Assembly (NCBI GenBank): GCA_025765595.1
Contig: JAIVFH010000010.1
Span: 62,001 to 126,000, forward strand
Length of the DNA: 64,000 nucleotides
Direction: 5' to 3'
Origin: Obelidium mucronatum
Lineage: Eukaryota > Chytridiomycota > Chytridiomycetes > Chytridiales > Chytriomycetaceae
The position numbers and the translations under genes are program-made. Positions 11,230 to 23,211 of the stretch are shown here, one piece after another; within the stretch, counting starts at the first letter, position 1, and each line of letters opens with the position of its first letter. The notes beneath the pieces are model-generated. The model made no database searches. It saw nothing but the letters and a program-made list of their open reading frames with translations, and was not told the DNA's origin.

Positions 11230-14119
11230 TCACTGATTTGTACTGAAACTCTTTTTCGGTGACGCCGAATTAGACCCAGATACATCAGACTGAGAACCCC
11301 CTCCAGTCAGTTTCCCCATAAAGTCCACCGAGAACCTTGTTCTTGTACCACCAACACGCTTCTCCAAAGAGTTTTGCCGATTCAATGGTACACGTGGAAT
11401 CATTGATACATGCACACTTTGAACGGATCCCATTTCTGGGTGCAAGGAATGCCCACTTGTGTTGCCTCGTTCTACAAGCGCATCACCAAAACTATCCATA
11501 CTTTTCATACTTTTCCCATCCTCCCAATTCTCATACTCGGGCTGAGACTGTATATCCTTCACCTTGTCGAACCCTTTTGCTTGAATATAAGCCAACCCGT
11601 CGTCTGGGTTCACTTCATCCACAGGCGCACTTATAGAATCTTTCCTCTTATTCGACATGAACATTCCCAGAATGGATTTCAAGGGATTCATTGTAGATCC
11701 CCCCAAAGAAGCATTTGATCCCGCCGTGACGCTTCCTTTCTCAAGTGCCCCCGCTCCTCCTCCAACCGACGTTCCCGCGTTACTAGAACTACTTGCTGCT
11801 GTATTCCCTTTAACTGAATTCCACAAGCTGGACCTCCTCTCAGTCAGATTCCCAACAACATCACCACTCATACTCTCCCGACTCCCATTCACAGCAGCAC
11901 TGCTGCCCGCTTCAAAAAAGTCATCCCCGCTTTTACCAAGCCCACGCAGCATATTTGTCCTCAAAGCAACACCAGGGCTTCCAGGACGGCTGTTTTGGGC
12001 GCTTACACTTGCACTGCTGGGACTGGTGGTACTCACTCCCAAATCCGGACTCACCGAATTAACACAAGACACAGTAGTAATCTGTTGTATCGCTGCACTC
12101 CGTACAGCAAGAGCCATATCCGCGTAAATCATTGGACTCGGCGCCGTTGCTGTTGTTTGCGAATCTTGCTGCTGCTGCTTGGACGATGACGGACTCGACT
12201 CGGACCCAACACTGCTCCTTCCACTACGCCTTTCTCCACCACCAACACTACTCCTACCATTAGATACCCCTTCATAGTCATCTCCAAATCGAACAGCCGC
12301 TTTCGAGACCACCGCATGCGCTGTAGTCATTCCACTCCCCTTCCGCGGCATGGTCGATGATGATTGCACTGGAACGCCACTTGTACTTGCTCGTCGTGTA
12401 GACGAAGACGTGGGCTTCCCCACGCCTCCATTCGCATCAGCACCACTCACTCTACTACCTCGTAAAGACCCGGCAGGAGCAGCAGCAGCAGCTCTGGCCA
12501 ATTCGTGGCTATTGCTTAGTTTCTTGCACTCGGATAATAACCGTTCAGCAACATAGACATTTGAAGACGTTGTTTTGTTTTTATCGCGCATCGCTTCTAT
12601 TTCACGAGTTAATTGGAGACAGAGCTGGTAAAATTCTTCGGTTTCGCGGCGTAGATTTATGCGCGCTGTCACTTCAGTGTGGTTGGGTGTGGTTTGAGGG
12701 GATATTGATGAAGATGCCCGGGATGTCAGACCCCCATTGCTGTTGCCAGCGAGATTTGTGGGGCTGGCTATTGTCGCTGGTCGTTTGGTTTGGTTGGGAG
12801 ATGTAGCTGTGGGGGACGAAGAATATGAGAGTCGAGTAGATAGTGTAACGCCCTGAAAAGCCCTGCAGTTAATTCCGATGAATCAGTCCTCAAAATCAAC
12901 TTACCGATATTTTATCAATAAAACGTTTCATATGTGGTATTTGCTCCGTAATAAATGGGTTAAACTAAAGAAAAAAAAATTAGGTAAATATCGCAAAATA
13001 GAAAAAGGAAAACGTACCTCAGCCAGATACTGCTCCTTTTGCCCAAATTCAGTCAGGTTCGCAAGACTTTGAATAATTTTGGCCAATAAGGTGAATGTCC
13101 TTGCGCGGTTCGTGTCAGGAAAATCGTCAATCAATTTGAAAAGGTTTGGCTTAATTGAGAACAGCACAGTGTTAGATGTTTGGAGACATACATATATGAC
13201 ACACATACACAAAAAAGAGAATAAACCTACCGACAAAATGGCCGGACAAAAAAATCGAAGAAAAATGAAACCACTGATGGCTGAATATTTCACCGTGGAA
13301 TTATCTCCCCACTTTGCCTGAATCAAGTTTTGAATTGCCATAAATATAGCTGCAAAAGACCTGGGTACAAAAAAAAAAGAGCAATTAGGGAAAAAAAACA
13401 CACTAGATTATTTTTTTTCAAGAAAAACAACACTCAACTGTGGACATTTATCAGCACTATCCAAAATGGCACCCCAAATCCCATGAACATACTCCAACAG
13501 CCGCCTTATATTCTTTTTTAGCGCATCTGGACTCTCAACCCTCAACGGATCAACTTCACAGCTCTCTTTACATTCATAAATTTTTTTGACGTGTGCCCCC
13601 AACGTTGAATGCAAATACTCCATCCCAATCGTGCTCATCAAAATATCCATTGCTTTCGTCCCCAACGAGTTCCCACGGAAAATAATATGTGGATCATTCG
13701 TCGCATTGATATCACTCTCAATAAAACTAGTGATCCCATCCACCTCCAATTTCTTTGAAATCAGTAACCGCACAACCGTCTTTGCAAACTGAGCTCTCAT
13801 GGAGCTAGGAGCCACTTCCCCCAATATATTCATTGCTTTGAAATGGGGCTCAGTGAGGAAATTCAGGAACGATGTGTATTCATGGCGGGGGAGGACTTGG
13901 TCTACATGGTATTTTATACTGATTCGGATGGATCCGCGGTGGTGGTTGGGATCTTGTTTCGAGTGTTTCACGGGATACCATTCTTCGGTTTTTTTGCCTC
14001 CTGATTTGAGAGAGTCGAATGGAATTTCAATGTATCCGATATGCATGGGTCGGCGGAGGCGATTTGCGTTTATGACTTGGATTTTAAGGCAATCTGCGTG
14101 TGGGCGGATTTCGCTGTTC

Positions 14120-14153
<34 letters not shown>

Positions 14154-16298
14154 GTTTCAAAAAATGAACCCGCCCACAAAGAAACCCAAAGAAAAACCTC
14201 TTACTCGAAATAAAACTCTTCGCCCCAAAATGGAGACTCCCCCTCCTTTGCTCTCGTTTTCGCAACCCTTAAATCACCAATCTGAATCATACAAAACGGA
14301 GTCGATCCCTTTTGGCCAAAGTCCTCCACAACCAAATCTTTGGCTTCAATGACATTCACTTCCATACTCCGCACAACTCGACATCCGTGATCTTTTTCGG
14401 CAAGGATAGTGTTGCACTCCATTTCACTGCTGTATCCATGTATGCGGGCGCATTTACGGCAGCAGTATGCGTATAATCGGAGGTTGGATAGCCATAGCTC
14501 CTTTTCAGTCTCCGTTTCAAAAGAGAGTGTGATTAGTTCGTTTCCAGTCTGTAAGCTAAAGTGGATAATTTGAATGCAATTCTTGGTGCTGAAGAGAGAG
14601 TCGTGAAGTGCGATTACTGAAGATTCGCGAAGGCTAATTGAGCTATGTGGTCGCTCCATCTATAAATTGAAGAAAAGTTGCCAAAAATACCAAAATTTAC
14701 AAAATTTACGACCACCGTGAAAAAAAAGCGAGGAAAAAAAGAAAGAAAAAAAGAACCTGGTGAGGATCATAAAAGTCCAAAAATTTATCATAGGTAAAGA
14801 CGCAGTACTGCGGTGTCCACTCGTTGACAACATTCCCACGCTTTACAAACATGTATCCTAAACAGATGGCGTTTGAATGTTGGTCGGCATTCATTTGATG
14901 CCGATGAATTACTTCTTTCCTGATCTAATTTCAAAAAAAAAAATGTTTGTGGTTGGGTTCTTCTTTTAATGGCGGTCCTTACGAGCTTATCAACAATCTC
15001 CTTTGAGTCCACTGAAATCTCGACTGACCCAGCATGGCCGAGTATTGCAGTCGTCGCATCATTCATGGCTTTTTGATGTATGCTATCAACGATTAAATAG
15101 TCGGTCATGACGCGAAGCGCAGCAACATTTCGTTCCTCCTCTTTGATCAGGATATCCTTGATGTATAAACAGTGTATAAGATACAATTTATTCTTTTAGT
15201 TGGAAATAATTTTACCTCGGCAAGTTTGGGAAGTAGAACTCCAAAGTACTCTGTTTGCGCTTCGTTGCAGAGCTCCTTATACATTTTAACCGTTTCCTGA
15301 GCTTTCAACGTCCTTTCAACTGATGCATTTACTTTAAGCGAAAGCTAAAAGATGGGTTTCCCTCCCTGTTATTGACGTTGTAGAAAAGCGCTCGCTAACC
15401 TTTTCAAGATCTCGCTCCTTTGTACTAGTGTTGGATTGGGCTTTACTAAAGCTTGAAGAAAAATCTGATGTTTGAGCCTGTAAAAGCTCCATATCTTTTT
15501 TGGCCTGTGGTGTTGGAGTGGATTTAAGTCGCACTTTCCTTCTTCAACCCTCAGTCTCACCCACCTTTTTAAGACAGTTGCAAACTTCCTCAACACTTTT
15601 CGTATATTCTTGAACACTTTCTACATGCTATGGCATCGAAAAATCAATGAATACGCATGTTCACAGTGGGTTTCAGAAAGGGAATCAAAAAAAAGAACCT
15701 CGCGTCGAACTGACTCCATTTCCTTGATGTACGCGATAAAAGGAATCAAAACATCTTGATTTATACATTTGGCTTTTTGGAGCTGATGGGTATTACATGT
15801 TTTTTTTTAGGACAGGCAAGGCAGCACCGTCGAAGAACTCACTTGTGCTGTGGCTGTCGCTTCCGCGTCTGCCACCATTTCATTGAATATCCGCCACACT
15901 GATCTAACAAAACTCCAACCATCAGCATCATCGAGATTTTTCAACAGCGATACGCACGATTTCTGGACCATTGCTTTTGCAACTTCAGATGGCTGTGGCG
16001 CAGAGGATGAAGTTGTCTGCAACCCTATATTCAAGGCACCCATCGGCCCTTTCCCACCACCAACTCCACTCCTTTGGAAGTTTCCTGTGATTTTGACTGA
16101 CTCGCAGGGGTGAGGGGACAAGTCAGTTCTTTCATACCCAAGCGGTTGGAATCACCACAACAGCAAAAAAAACTCACGAAGCGATTTCGCATAGTCTATC
16201 TCAGCAGATTGCCTTTTCTTTATGAAAGCTGCTAGCTCTTTGCACTGTTTGATGCTCTCGTCCACATAGAGGAAAACTGATTGGTCAATCCCACTCAT
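11230..16298 (-). CDS. F-BAR / PH / C2 / RasGAP protein
   Basis: Fourteen exons from 16298 to 11230 (121, 242, 84, 63, 105, 129, 174, 168, 455, 675, 130, 132, 60 and 1623 nt) join without a break into about 1,386 aa. The N-terminal 350 residues look like an F-BAR domain (VDESIKQCKELAAFIKKRQS, EIDYAKSLR, then helical segments). A PH domain follows (GYMFVKRGNVVNEWTPQYC to EKELWLSNLRLYA), then a C2 domain (VIEAKDLVVEDFGQKGSTPF). The RasGAP domain has the arginine-finger loop IIFRGNSLGTKAMD and the structural motif SGFIFLRFFCPAIL. The C-terminal 540 residues are Ser-rich disorder. Predicted role: GTP hydrolysis on Ras at curved membranes. The first acceptor is the least certain. It is co-oriented with the MAPKKK and the channel, but separate promoters are likely. 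Confidence 0.88.
14121..14152 (+). repeat. (A)32 homopolymer inside a RasGAP intron
   Basis: Thirty-two consecutive A on the plus strand, reading as U32 in the RasGAP transcript, just upstream of the acceptor GGAACAG. It acts as an extreme polypyrimidine tract or is a slippage product. Confidence 0.95.
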
Positions 16299-16465
16299 TA
16301 TTCCAGACAGGTGGTGGGGAAAAAAAATAATGGATTTTCAAGAAGTCCCCAGCTTACTGATGCGAAGTTTACTTAAAAAATCGATCGGTTTAAGGAAAGG
16401 CAAAACTTATATTGGATTGTATAATAAAACAAAATAAAAAATAATGAAAAGAAAACTAAAGGAGG

Positions 16466-18631
16466 TTATTCAATCTTGCTTTCCTCCGATATACGGGACT
16501 CGATAAACGGATCCGTTTTCACACTAACTTTTGGAGATAATATGTTTCCTGAAGTAATGACATCAATGGCCACCTCGGCTGGTGGTTGAGCGTCTGTGCT
16601 ACTTGCTGACTGAAACAGGTTATTCAAACTGTGTTTTGATCCTTTAGCCGAGGCGGGCTGACTTTTAAACGCAGATGTCCGATTCGGCTGCACATCTTCG
16701 TAGACAATATCTTTACTCTTCACCAGGAACCCATTGGAAGCGCGCCTTTTGGAACCATTGCCAAAGTTCCCGTTACTCGACGCATGCGCAAGCGCAGGTG
16801 CGGGCTCTGCGCCAAACTCGTTCTGAATATCTTCCTTGTTTGCGAGTGGTGCTTCATGGGATTTGCGTGATGCAAGGGCGATTTGATATCGATTTATCGT
16901 GGCTGTCATGACCAGCTTTTTGTCGTCTGGGAAAGCATTGAATGCGACTTCTAGGTCTTCTCGAGACAGGACGTAAATGTCAGTGTTGCAGACTGCTCGT
17001 GCAGAGTATTCATGCTTGTGTCCCAACATGGTTTGGAATTCCCCTTTCATTTGAATGAAATTTGTGAGTTTTTTTCAACTTATTAAGACTGTGTAAGGAA
17101 GCTTGCTCTTACCGAAATGAGCCCCTTCAATTAATGAAGCTGTCGGCCGTTGCAAATCTGTCGTCCAAAAGACATCAATTCTTCCTTGGGTAATGAAAAA
17201 CATTTCTGTCCCGAGGTCCCCTTTGTGAATCACGTATTCATTTGCAGTGAATAGATAGAGTTTCATGGATATAGCCACACTTCGTTTGAATCCAATTGAA
17301 GCTCCAGAGAAAATCGCCGCCTGAAAAATATAAAATTTGCCGCCGAGTTAACAACAACGAAATACAATTCATTTTCAACTTGTTTTTAACCTTTTCAATG
17401 ATCGCGTGGTTCAAACTTAGGGCGACTTCACTCTTGAATGTACTCGGCATGTCCTCAAACAAGTTCTTGACATCAATCCCTTTGTTACGCTCCCACATGT
17501 AGTCATAGTACTCCAGCACACGCTCTTGCATATCACTGTCCATGTCTCTGTCGTTCATGTATTGACGGATGGCGTCCATCTTTTGGTGGTATGCAACACG
17601 TCGGGAATCCATGTTGGACAGTTGCGATGCGATGGTTCCTATGTTTTCGGTTTAATTGATTCACCATATGTCAGAGTCATTTAAAAAAAGAATTGCGCTG
17701 GAGAACAAACCTGACACGTATCCGTAGAACAAGATCCCCAGTGTCATAGTCACCAAAGAAAAGCCACGTTCTTGGTCATTTTTTGCTGTGATATCTCCAT
17801 ACCCAGTCGTCGTCATGGTTGTTACTAAACACAGATTGAGTGACCAAAAACAAAAAAAAAAAAAAAAAAAAAAGAAAAGCCACACTCACCAGTCCAATAC
17901 AGCGACTGAACATAAATACTCCATTCACTACAAGTCCACTGCCCATCCAACACCAGCGGCTTCACACTCACCACCGACGTACTATTCATAGACCCCGTCA
18001 CCCACGAAGGCTCCAAACAACTATCCGGTGTTCCATGAGGACACGCCAACGCAAACCACATGCACGCCACACAATGCTCCAACGTGACCAAATAGCAAAA
18101 AAACTTTAAAATCTGCACCCCAAAACTCGCGTGCAGCTTCAACTCTTGTTTCCGGAAATACACAACAATCTGAACAATCCGAATCATCTTGACTGTCCGC
18201 GTGAGTCCGAGAATGTAAAGCGCGTCGTCGGGGTTTTGGATCCAGCCCAACGCGATTAAATCGTAGGGCAGGTTCGCCAGCACGTCGAACCGGAATTGTA
18301 GACTGTACAAATAATTGATGGCCATTTCCTTTGGGAAAACGACCCATAACCCGTTTTGAAGATACGCGATATGGAATTTGATGTATATATCCACGAGGAA
18401 CATGAAATCAATAAAGAAGGAAGCGACCCAAGAGATTGTGTCAAAGTGTTTGAAGGCGATCATGTAGGATATCAAGATGCAGTTCAACAGCGCCAAGAAA
18501 ACGATCCACGAGTCCCATGCTTTAAGAAAGGGGCCCTCTGGAATCAGGTAGAACTTTGTGAGGCGATCAAACCAGTTTTCCGCGAGAGTCGTTGGGAGCA
18601 GTGCGCCACCGCCCTTTTCAGCTTTTCCCAT
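16466..18631 (-). CDS. K+ channel with cyclic-nucleotide-binding domain
   Basis: Five exons (17890-18631, 17711-17824, 17391-17638, 17113-17320, 16466-17043) encode about 629 aa. It has the CNG/HCN layout: about six hydrophobic segments (for example WIVFLALLNCILISYMIAF and FFIDFMFLVDIYI), a voltage-sensor-like S4 stretch LTRTVKMIRIVQIVVYFRK, and a pore with YWTVTTMTTTGYGDI. The GYGD filter indicates K+ selectivity. A C-linker (SNMDSRRVAYHQKMDAIRQY) leads to a cyclic-nucleotide-binding fold with FTANEYVIHKGDLGTEMFFI and EGAHFGEFQTMLG, followed by about 140 disordered residues. In zoosporic fungi similar channels have been linked to cGMP phototaxis; no rhodopsin or cyclase gene is in this window. 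The splice phases are clean and the start ATG is unambiguous. Confidence 0.92.
17852..17873 (+). repeat. (A)22 homopolymer in channel intron
   Basis: Twenty-two A on the plus strand, U22 in the channel transcript, within the intron between the S6-side exon and the pore exon. Confidence 0.9.
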
Positions 18632-18768
18632 ATTCTTCTTGCAGTTAAAACGAGATGAGGTATTTTTAGATGGACGACGATGGCCGCGGTTGGTTTTATC
18701 GGAGAGAGGAAATCAAGACGCGATGCAAATCTCCTTTTTGCTTTATTTTTTTATTGTTTATTTTTTGG

Positions 18769-19349
18769 ATGAGTGAAATCGACGACATCTTTGGCGGAAA
18801 GAAGCCAAAAGGACTCAAGCGGAAACCTGAAGAAGAAGAAACTCCCGAAAAGAAGGAACAAACGAACAACAATGCAAAGGGAAGCAAAGTCATAAAAACA
18901 AAGCCTGCAGCAAAGACGGCGACAACAACATCATCATCAACCTCATCATCGTCACCAGAAAAGAAACTGAAATCATCATCAAAACCATCAACATCATCAT
19001 CAAAGTCGCAAATCAGTAACGATGAAAAACCAAAGAAAGTGGAAACAGTTGATTTCCGATTCGTTGCACCAACAACACGACCGATTCCACCGAAAAAGAA
19101 ACCAAACGGCGCAATGGATGGCGATGAAGATGACGGTTTCGCAAACAGCAGAGGCTCAAATTCAAGCACAAGTAAACTATTTTGTCCTTTGATGATTCTC
19201 GGCTTTGGAAACTGACCCATCCATAATAATTCTGTCTCCCAGAAACAACAGACGATGGTCTCAGGGTATTCTACAACACCGATCTGCAAATCGGTGCCGG
19301 AAACGGAGATACTCCAGACTGCCCCTTCAACTGCTGGTGTTGCTATTGA
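18769..19349 (+). CDS. DUF1764-like small basic protein
   Basis: Two exons, 18769-19171 and 19243-19349, give 169 aa. The protein starts MSEIDDIFGGKKPKGLK and continues with a Lys/Ser/Thr-rich disordered middle. The spliced C-terminus reads TTDDGLRVFYNTDLQIG followed by DTPDCPFNCWCCY. The opening EIDDIF motif plus the terminal CPFxCxCC motif are what I associate with the eukaryotic DUF1764 family, whose function is not established. The chosen ATG begins the conserved motif; the open frame runs 33 codons further upstream to another ATG, but that extension is hydrophobic and not conserved-looking. It is divergent from the K+ channel gene with 137 bp between starts. Confidence 0.75.
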
Positions 19350-19792
19350 AATACACAAACTTGTCCAGAAACTTCCTCCTTTATTTATAATAAATAAATA
19401 CCTCAGAAAAGTGTTGAGATTAAAAATTAAGCGAGTGTCCAAATGCTGTGGTTGGAGTAAAAAACCAAACCGCGCATTTCCAAAGATGAAACAAAGAGAG
19501 AAGAAAAAAAACAAGAGAGGGAGCATTCTAATTGCTTCAGATGGTATAGGGATATGTCAAAAAGAATAATGGGTAAGGATATAAGTTAAGGATATCAAGA
19601 GAAAAAAAAAGGAGAAAAAAAAAAGATGAAGACTCTAGAGTGAGAGAACAAGAAGCAAACTCTTGGTTCCAATAAAAAAAAAAGAACAGCGTAGAAAGGG
19701 AATTAAGAAAAAGCAAACGATGGGTAGAGAGTAAGAATAGTTTCTACAAACGCGGGGATATATCAACAAATGTCCAGGTTATTAAAAAAGTT
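19350..19792. other. Convergent intergenic region, A-rich
   Basis: About 440 bp between the stop codons of two convergent genes. The plus strand is purine-rich with several A8-A9 runs and scattered AATAAA-like motifs that could serve as 3' end signals for both genes. No coding or RNA gene was seen. Confidence 0.7.
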
Positions 19793-20987
19793 CTACTTCG
19801 CATCACGCTTCTTCAGGGCTTCCTTCTTGTGCAAGCCAAGATGATATCTACAAGAAATCAAAAGTCAGTCAAACTTGTCACCACTACTTGAACAATACTC
19901 ACTTTAACCCAGTGCTCGAAGAATACTTTCTTCCACAGTCAGGTACATCACAATCATATGTGCGTTTCGGCTTCAAAGGACTTCCTCCCACGCCTCTAAT
20001 CGATTTTGATGGACTGGCAGTCACTACTGACAACGGTGAAGCAATTCCACTCGGCTCTAGAGACACGCATCGTGGAGTCGCCAGAGTCGCCACTGAAACC
20101 ACAGGAGAAGCAATATCAAGCATCAGCGACGACGTCGATGACGACGCAGTGATATTCTCAATCACAGATCCATCATCCATAGCACTATTGCTGCTGCTAG
20201 GATTTCCCAGCAAAAGGTTGGTATCAATACCCAAGAATGTGTCCAAATCATGCCATGTGGCCGCATTGCCCACATCCCATTCCCCCAACATCTCAGCGAA
20301 ATCTCCAAACCCATCCAACCCAACACCCGCCATCGAATCCATAGAGGCGGCATTCGTCAAAGGGACAGGAGCATCAATACCGCAAGCAGCGGCAAGCCCT
20401 TCATCACCAGAGCCAAACTCCAACAAATCACTCCATCGTCCATTATTCCCTCCACTCGAAAAATCATCCACTTTGCCATCACTCGTGTTTCCAGCACCAG
20501 TAACGTCATTAGCTCCAGTCCCGCTGGATGTTGTATCCATCATCATGATCATTGCGTAATTCATCAGATCTTCTTCCGTACTCATGGATATAGACTCGCG
20601 CCGATGCACACAGGGCTGACCACTGCCCAACATTAATGACTCAAAGTCGTCAACACCGGATCCCAAGTCCAGCGGGGGCTGCTGTTGCAACTTCGCTCCT
20701 TTCGTCCCAGACGCAGTTTTTGCAAACGAGAGAAGCAATGATGCAGCTTCTGGCTTAATAGGGGACGGGCCCATACTAATAGTGTCCGCAAAGGACGTTC
20801 GACGCGAAGATAAAGGCACAATTGATGTTGCGGGGCTGCATCCACGTTGCGAGCGAGTGAATGGATGTTGGTGGAATTCTCGTTGAAGTTGCTGTTGCAT
20901 ATCATGGCAGATCGGAAAAGTCTTCATCCATGATTGCTTGATTGCTGCCGTTACTATCAGCCAGGAAAGTGTTGGTGCTTTCTCCAT
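19793..20987 (-). CDS. Single C2H2 zinc-finger protein, likely transcription factor
   Basis: A long exon (19903-20987) and a short terminal exon (19793-19847) are joined by an intron with donor GTGAGT. The splice completes one C2H2 finger at the very C-terminus: CDVPDC, then a 12-residue spacer containing YSSSTGLKY, then HLGLH and a basic tail EALKKRDAK. The rest is acidic, Ser/Gly-rich and presumably an activation region. The first ATG of the frame is at 20987, but the opening residues there look poor. In the next frame an ATG gives MRNAGYNGESTN and ends DEDFSDLP just where this frame reads DMQQQLQ, so a one-base shift near 20900 may have split a longer N-terminus. A fusion with the upstream gene is possible. 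Confidence 0.7.
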
Positions 20988-22732
20988 TATATCCTGCGTT
21001 TCTCATTGTTTTCCCCTCCAAAGGAGAAAGTTTCTGAAAACCAAACGTTAAAAAAACACGCGAAAAAAGCAAAGAAACCACGCAATCTTACCATTGCGTG
21101 TCTGAAGAATGTCGCCATTCTTGCTTTTCCAACTTTCGTTCTGTTCATGCTCATCGTCGCCAAAGAGTTGCTGCAAAGTATTCAAAGGAGTTCTTTCGCG
21201 TTTCCTTGTCTGTTTTTTGGGTGCGCTACACTCGGGAATTATAGTAGGCCTGTCACGTTCTTCGTTGCAGTCACTATCGGTATCCAGCGATTCTTCTTGC
21301 TCATCCACAGCAGGTTCTGCTTGATTCACGTCTTCTTCGTGTTCCGGGAATCCTTGTTCCTTGCGTTTAAGCCTCCGCCTCAACGCATTCGCAGCAGCAG
21401 GCAACAACGAGAGCCTTCTGTTCTTTGGCCACAGTTCGTTTTTGACTCGGCTTGTACACGACAAGCTTCCTCTTTTTTCCTGGCGGGCCTTCCAAAGCAG
21501 CAGCATTTGCTCCCAATTTGGAAGGAGAACAGCGAGACATAATTGTGGAAGCCGAATATATAGAATCTAGTGAAATATGCAACTGCTCCACTGGACCATC
21601 CCCATCCCCAATAGCAGCACCACCAAAACAAGAAGACGAAACAGAGGAAGTACTTTTACAAGATACATTTGAGGAAGAACGATCAAGAAAATCTACAAAA
21701 TCGGATCCGGACGATATTAGGGTTGGAGTTTGTTCCCCAGACGACGAAGCGTTCGAGAACGACGATGAATAGATTGAGTAATGATGCGAGGAAGGTAACT
21801 GTATAGACATTGGTGCTTTCGATGCTGCTACAAGTCCAGCTTTCGATTTTTTCTTTCGTGGGGATGCGGTTTTGGATTGGACATTTGTACCAGGAATAGG
21901 AATTGTATTGACAAGTGTGGTAGCGTCGAAATGAGGCACGAGCTGCTTTGGTGCATAAAGAGCAGATGTTTCAAGCGCACTTGGAGAAGCTGTCCAGGAA
22001 TAGATCTCCAATGTCACATGCAGAGCTAGTACATGGCATTGGGGTGCTGGCACTGCTTGGTACAGCATCAGCTTCATTGTCGTCGTCCTCCAAACAAGAT
22101 TCCCATTCTTGTAACAGAAATTCTATTGAAGTGGCGGCAGGGGAGACGGAGGCTGGACTGTTGAACAAGCGGCGGTTTGGATTATCATCTGAGGTAAGCT
22201 GGGAAACCTTCTTCTTCTTTGATGGAGAAAATAAAACATCTGTTACAGTAGCAGATAGAAGCTGAATGCCTCCCATTTGTGTTGTTGGGGCCGCGTCCAG
22301 GTGGAATTTGGAGTTGTGCTTCAAGAACATACTGTACGAGAACGCCGTGTTACAGCACCAGACTTCCGGCTGGGAGATCAGCAAGGGGGTATTCAGGGCG
22401 GGAGACGCGTTCACGGATGCCTTGGCGGGGGTATGGACGTTGCTGAAGGGGGTAGCGGGCAGTACGGGCGAGTCGAGGCATCTGCGGTTGTTTGTTTATT
22501 GATTTGAATTGTTTGTTTGTTCTTGTTAGCGTGTTGCGTGTCCATGTCCAGACTTTGTTGTTCAGGGCGAATACGGAAACACAAACCGTTTCCGCGTTTT
22601 CGTCTTTTCGGCTTTTGCGTCGCCGAACAGCGCCGCGCACTTTGAGTTGTTTGTTTTGCGCGCCGTTGTTTGCGGCGTGGCGGCGACGGCGGCGGCGGGC
22701 GCGCGCCGACTTGTGCGTGTTTTCGGCGGCAT
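20987..22732 (-). CDS. Unassigned Ser-rich nuclear-type protein, possibly continuous with the C2H2 gene
   Basis: Read as exons 22587-22732 (ATG at 22732, MPPKTRTSRR), 22033-22481, then from 21989 down in at least two pieces to a stop at about 20987. Protein-like stretches are PLLISQPEVWCCNTAFSYS followed by MFLKHNSKFH, a basic segment PGKKRKLVVYKPSQKR (likely nuclear localisation), and acidic EHEEDVNQAEPAVDEQEES. The His/Cys pattern near the start resembles a degenerate zinc finger but does not fit C2H2 spacing. Two joins (21990-22032, 43 nt; about 21384-21432) could be short introns or one-base shifts. The final stop TAA overlaps the ATG used for the downstream C2H2 gene, so both may be one gene split by indels. 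The start is uncertain because the GC-rich island continues upstream to 22960. I do not recognise the family. Confidence 0.45.
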
Positions 22733-23211
22733 TTGCGGTCGGCGGCGCGGCTGGGCGGCGGCGAATTCGGGCTGCGCCGAGCGAAGGGCGGCGGTCGAGT
22801 CGGGCGGGGCGGGCGGCGACTGAGTCACTCGGTAAGCGACAGTGTCCAAGTGGTTCAGCCGGAAGCAAGACGCGTTGCGGGTTGTTGGGCGTCTCGGGGG
22901 CGTCGCTGGGGGCGGAGGGGTGCGCAGGGGGAGGGGCGGGGCCAGGCAGGGCGCTTTCGAGGTTAATTGTTGACGTTGTGTCCGGGAACCAAAAGCAATC
23001 TTCAAATAGGCGCAAATCCAAGCACAAAAAATGAAAAAGGCGTAAAGCGACAAGCACGACAAGGAGACAAGGAGACAAAAGCATTGCTGGTATTCACAGT
23101 ATTGCTTTAATGAGTTAAATAAAGTCCACAAGAAAGGGGCGTCGCAGAAGGACATAAAAGAGCAACGAACGAAAAAGAGTCCAGAATAACAAAAGGGGTC
23201 GCGGCTCTGAC
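22733..23211. other. Upstream region with GC-rich island
   Basis: About 480 bp between two minus-strand genes. The half nearest the downstream gene (to about 22960) is very GC-rich and open in several frames, which is a composition effect. It may hold a 5' UTR, a promoter or an unrecognised 5' exon. The remainder is ordinary sequence. Confidence 0.5.

Noticed and set aside
10615..11262. Plus-strand 215-codon frame opposite the MAPKKK SAM exon
   Set aside because: Same GC-rich composition effect; Arg-rich low-complexity text with no motif, while the minus strand encodes a SAM domain in an exon with good splice sites.
14041..14352. Lys-rich protein frame across the A32 run
   Set aside because: The run lies in an intron of the RasGAP gene; removing it joins the two halves of the C2 domain (EEFYF-D-EIRPHADCLK).
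18696..19526. Minus-strand 276-codon Phe/Val-rich frame opposite the DUF1764 gene
   Set aside because: Antisense of Lys/Ser-rich codons yields Phe/Val runs; the sense gene has the conserved ends and a proper intron.
19888..20559. Plus-strand 223-codon frame opposite the C2H2 gene
   Set aside because: Antisense shadow of a low-complexity Ser/Asp region; it has no domain, and the minus-strand finger is completed exactly by splicing.
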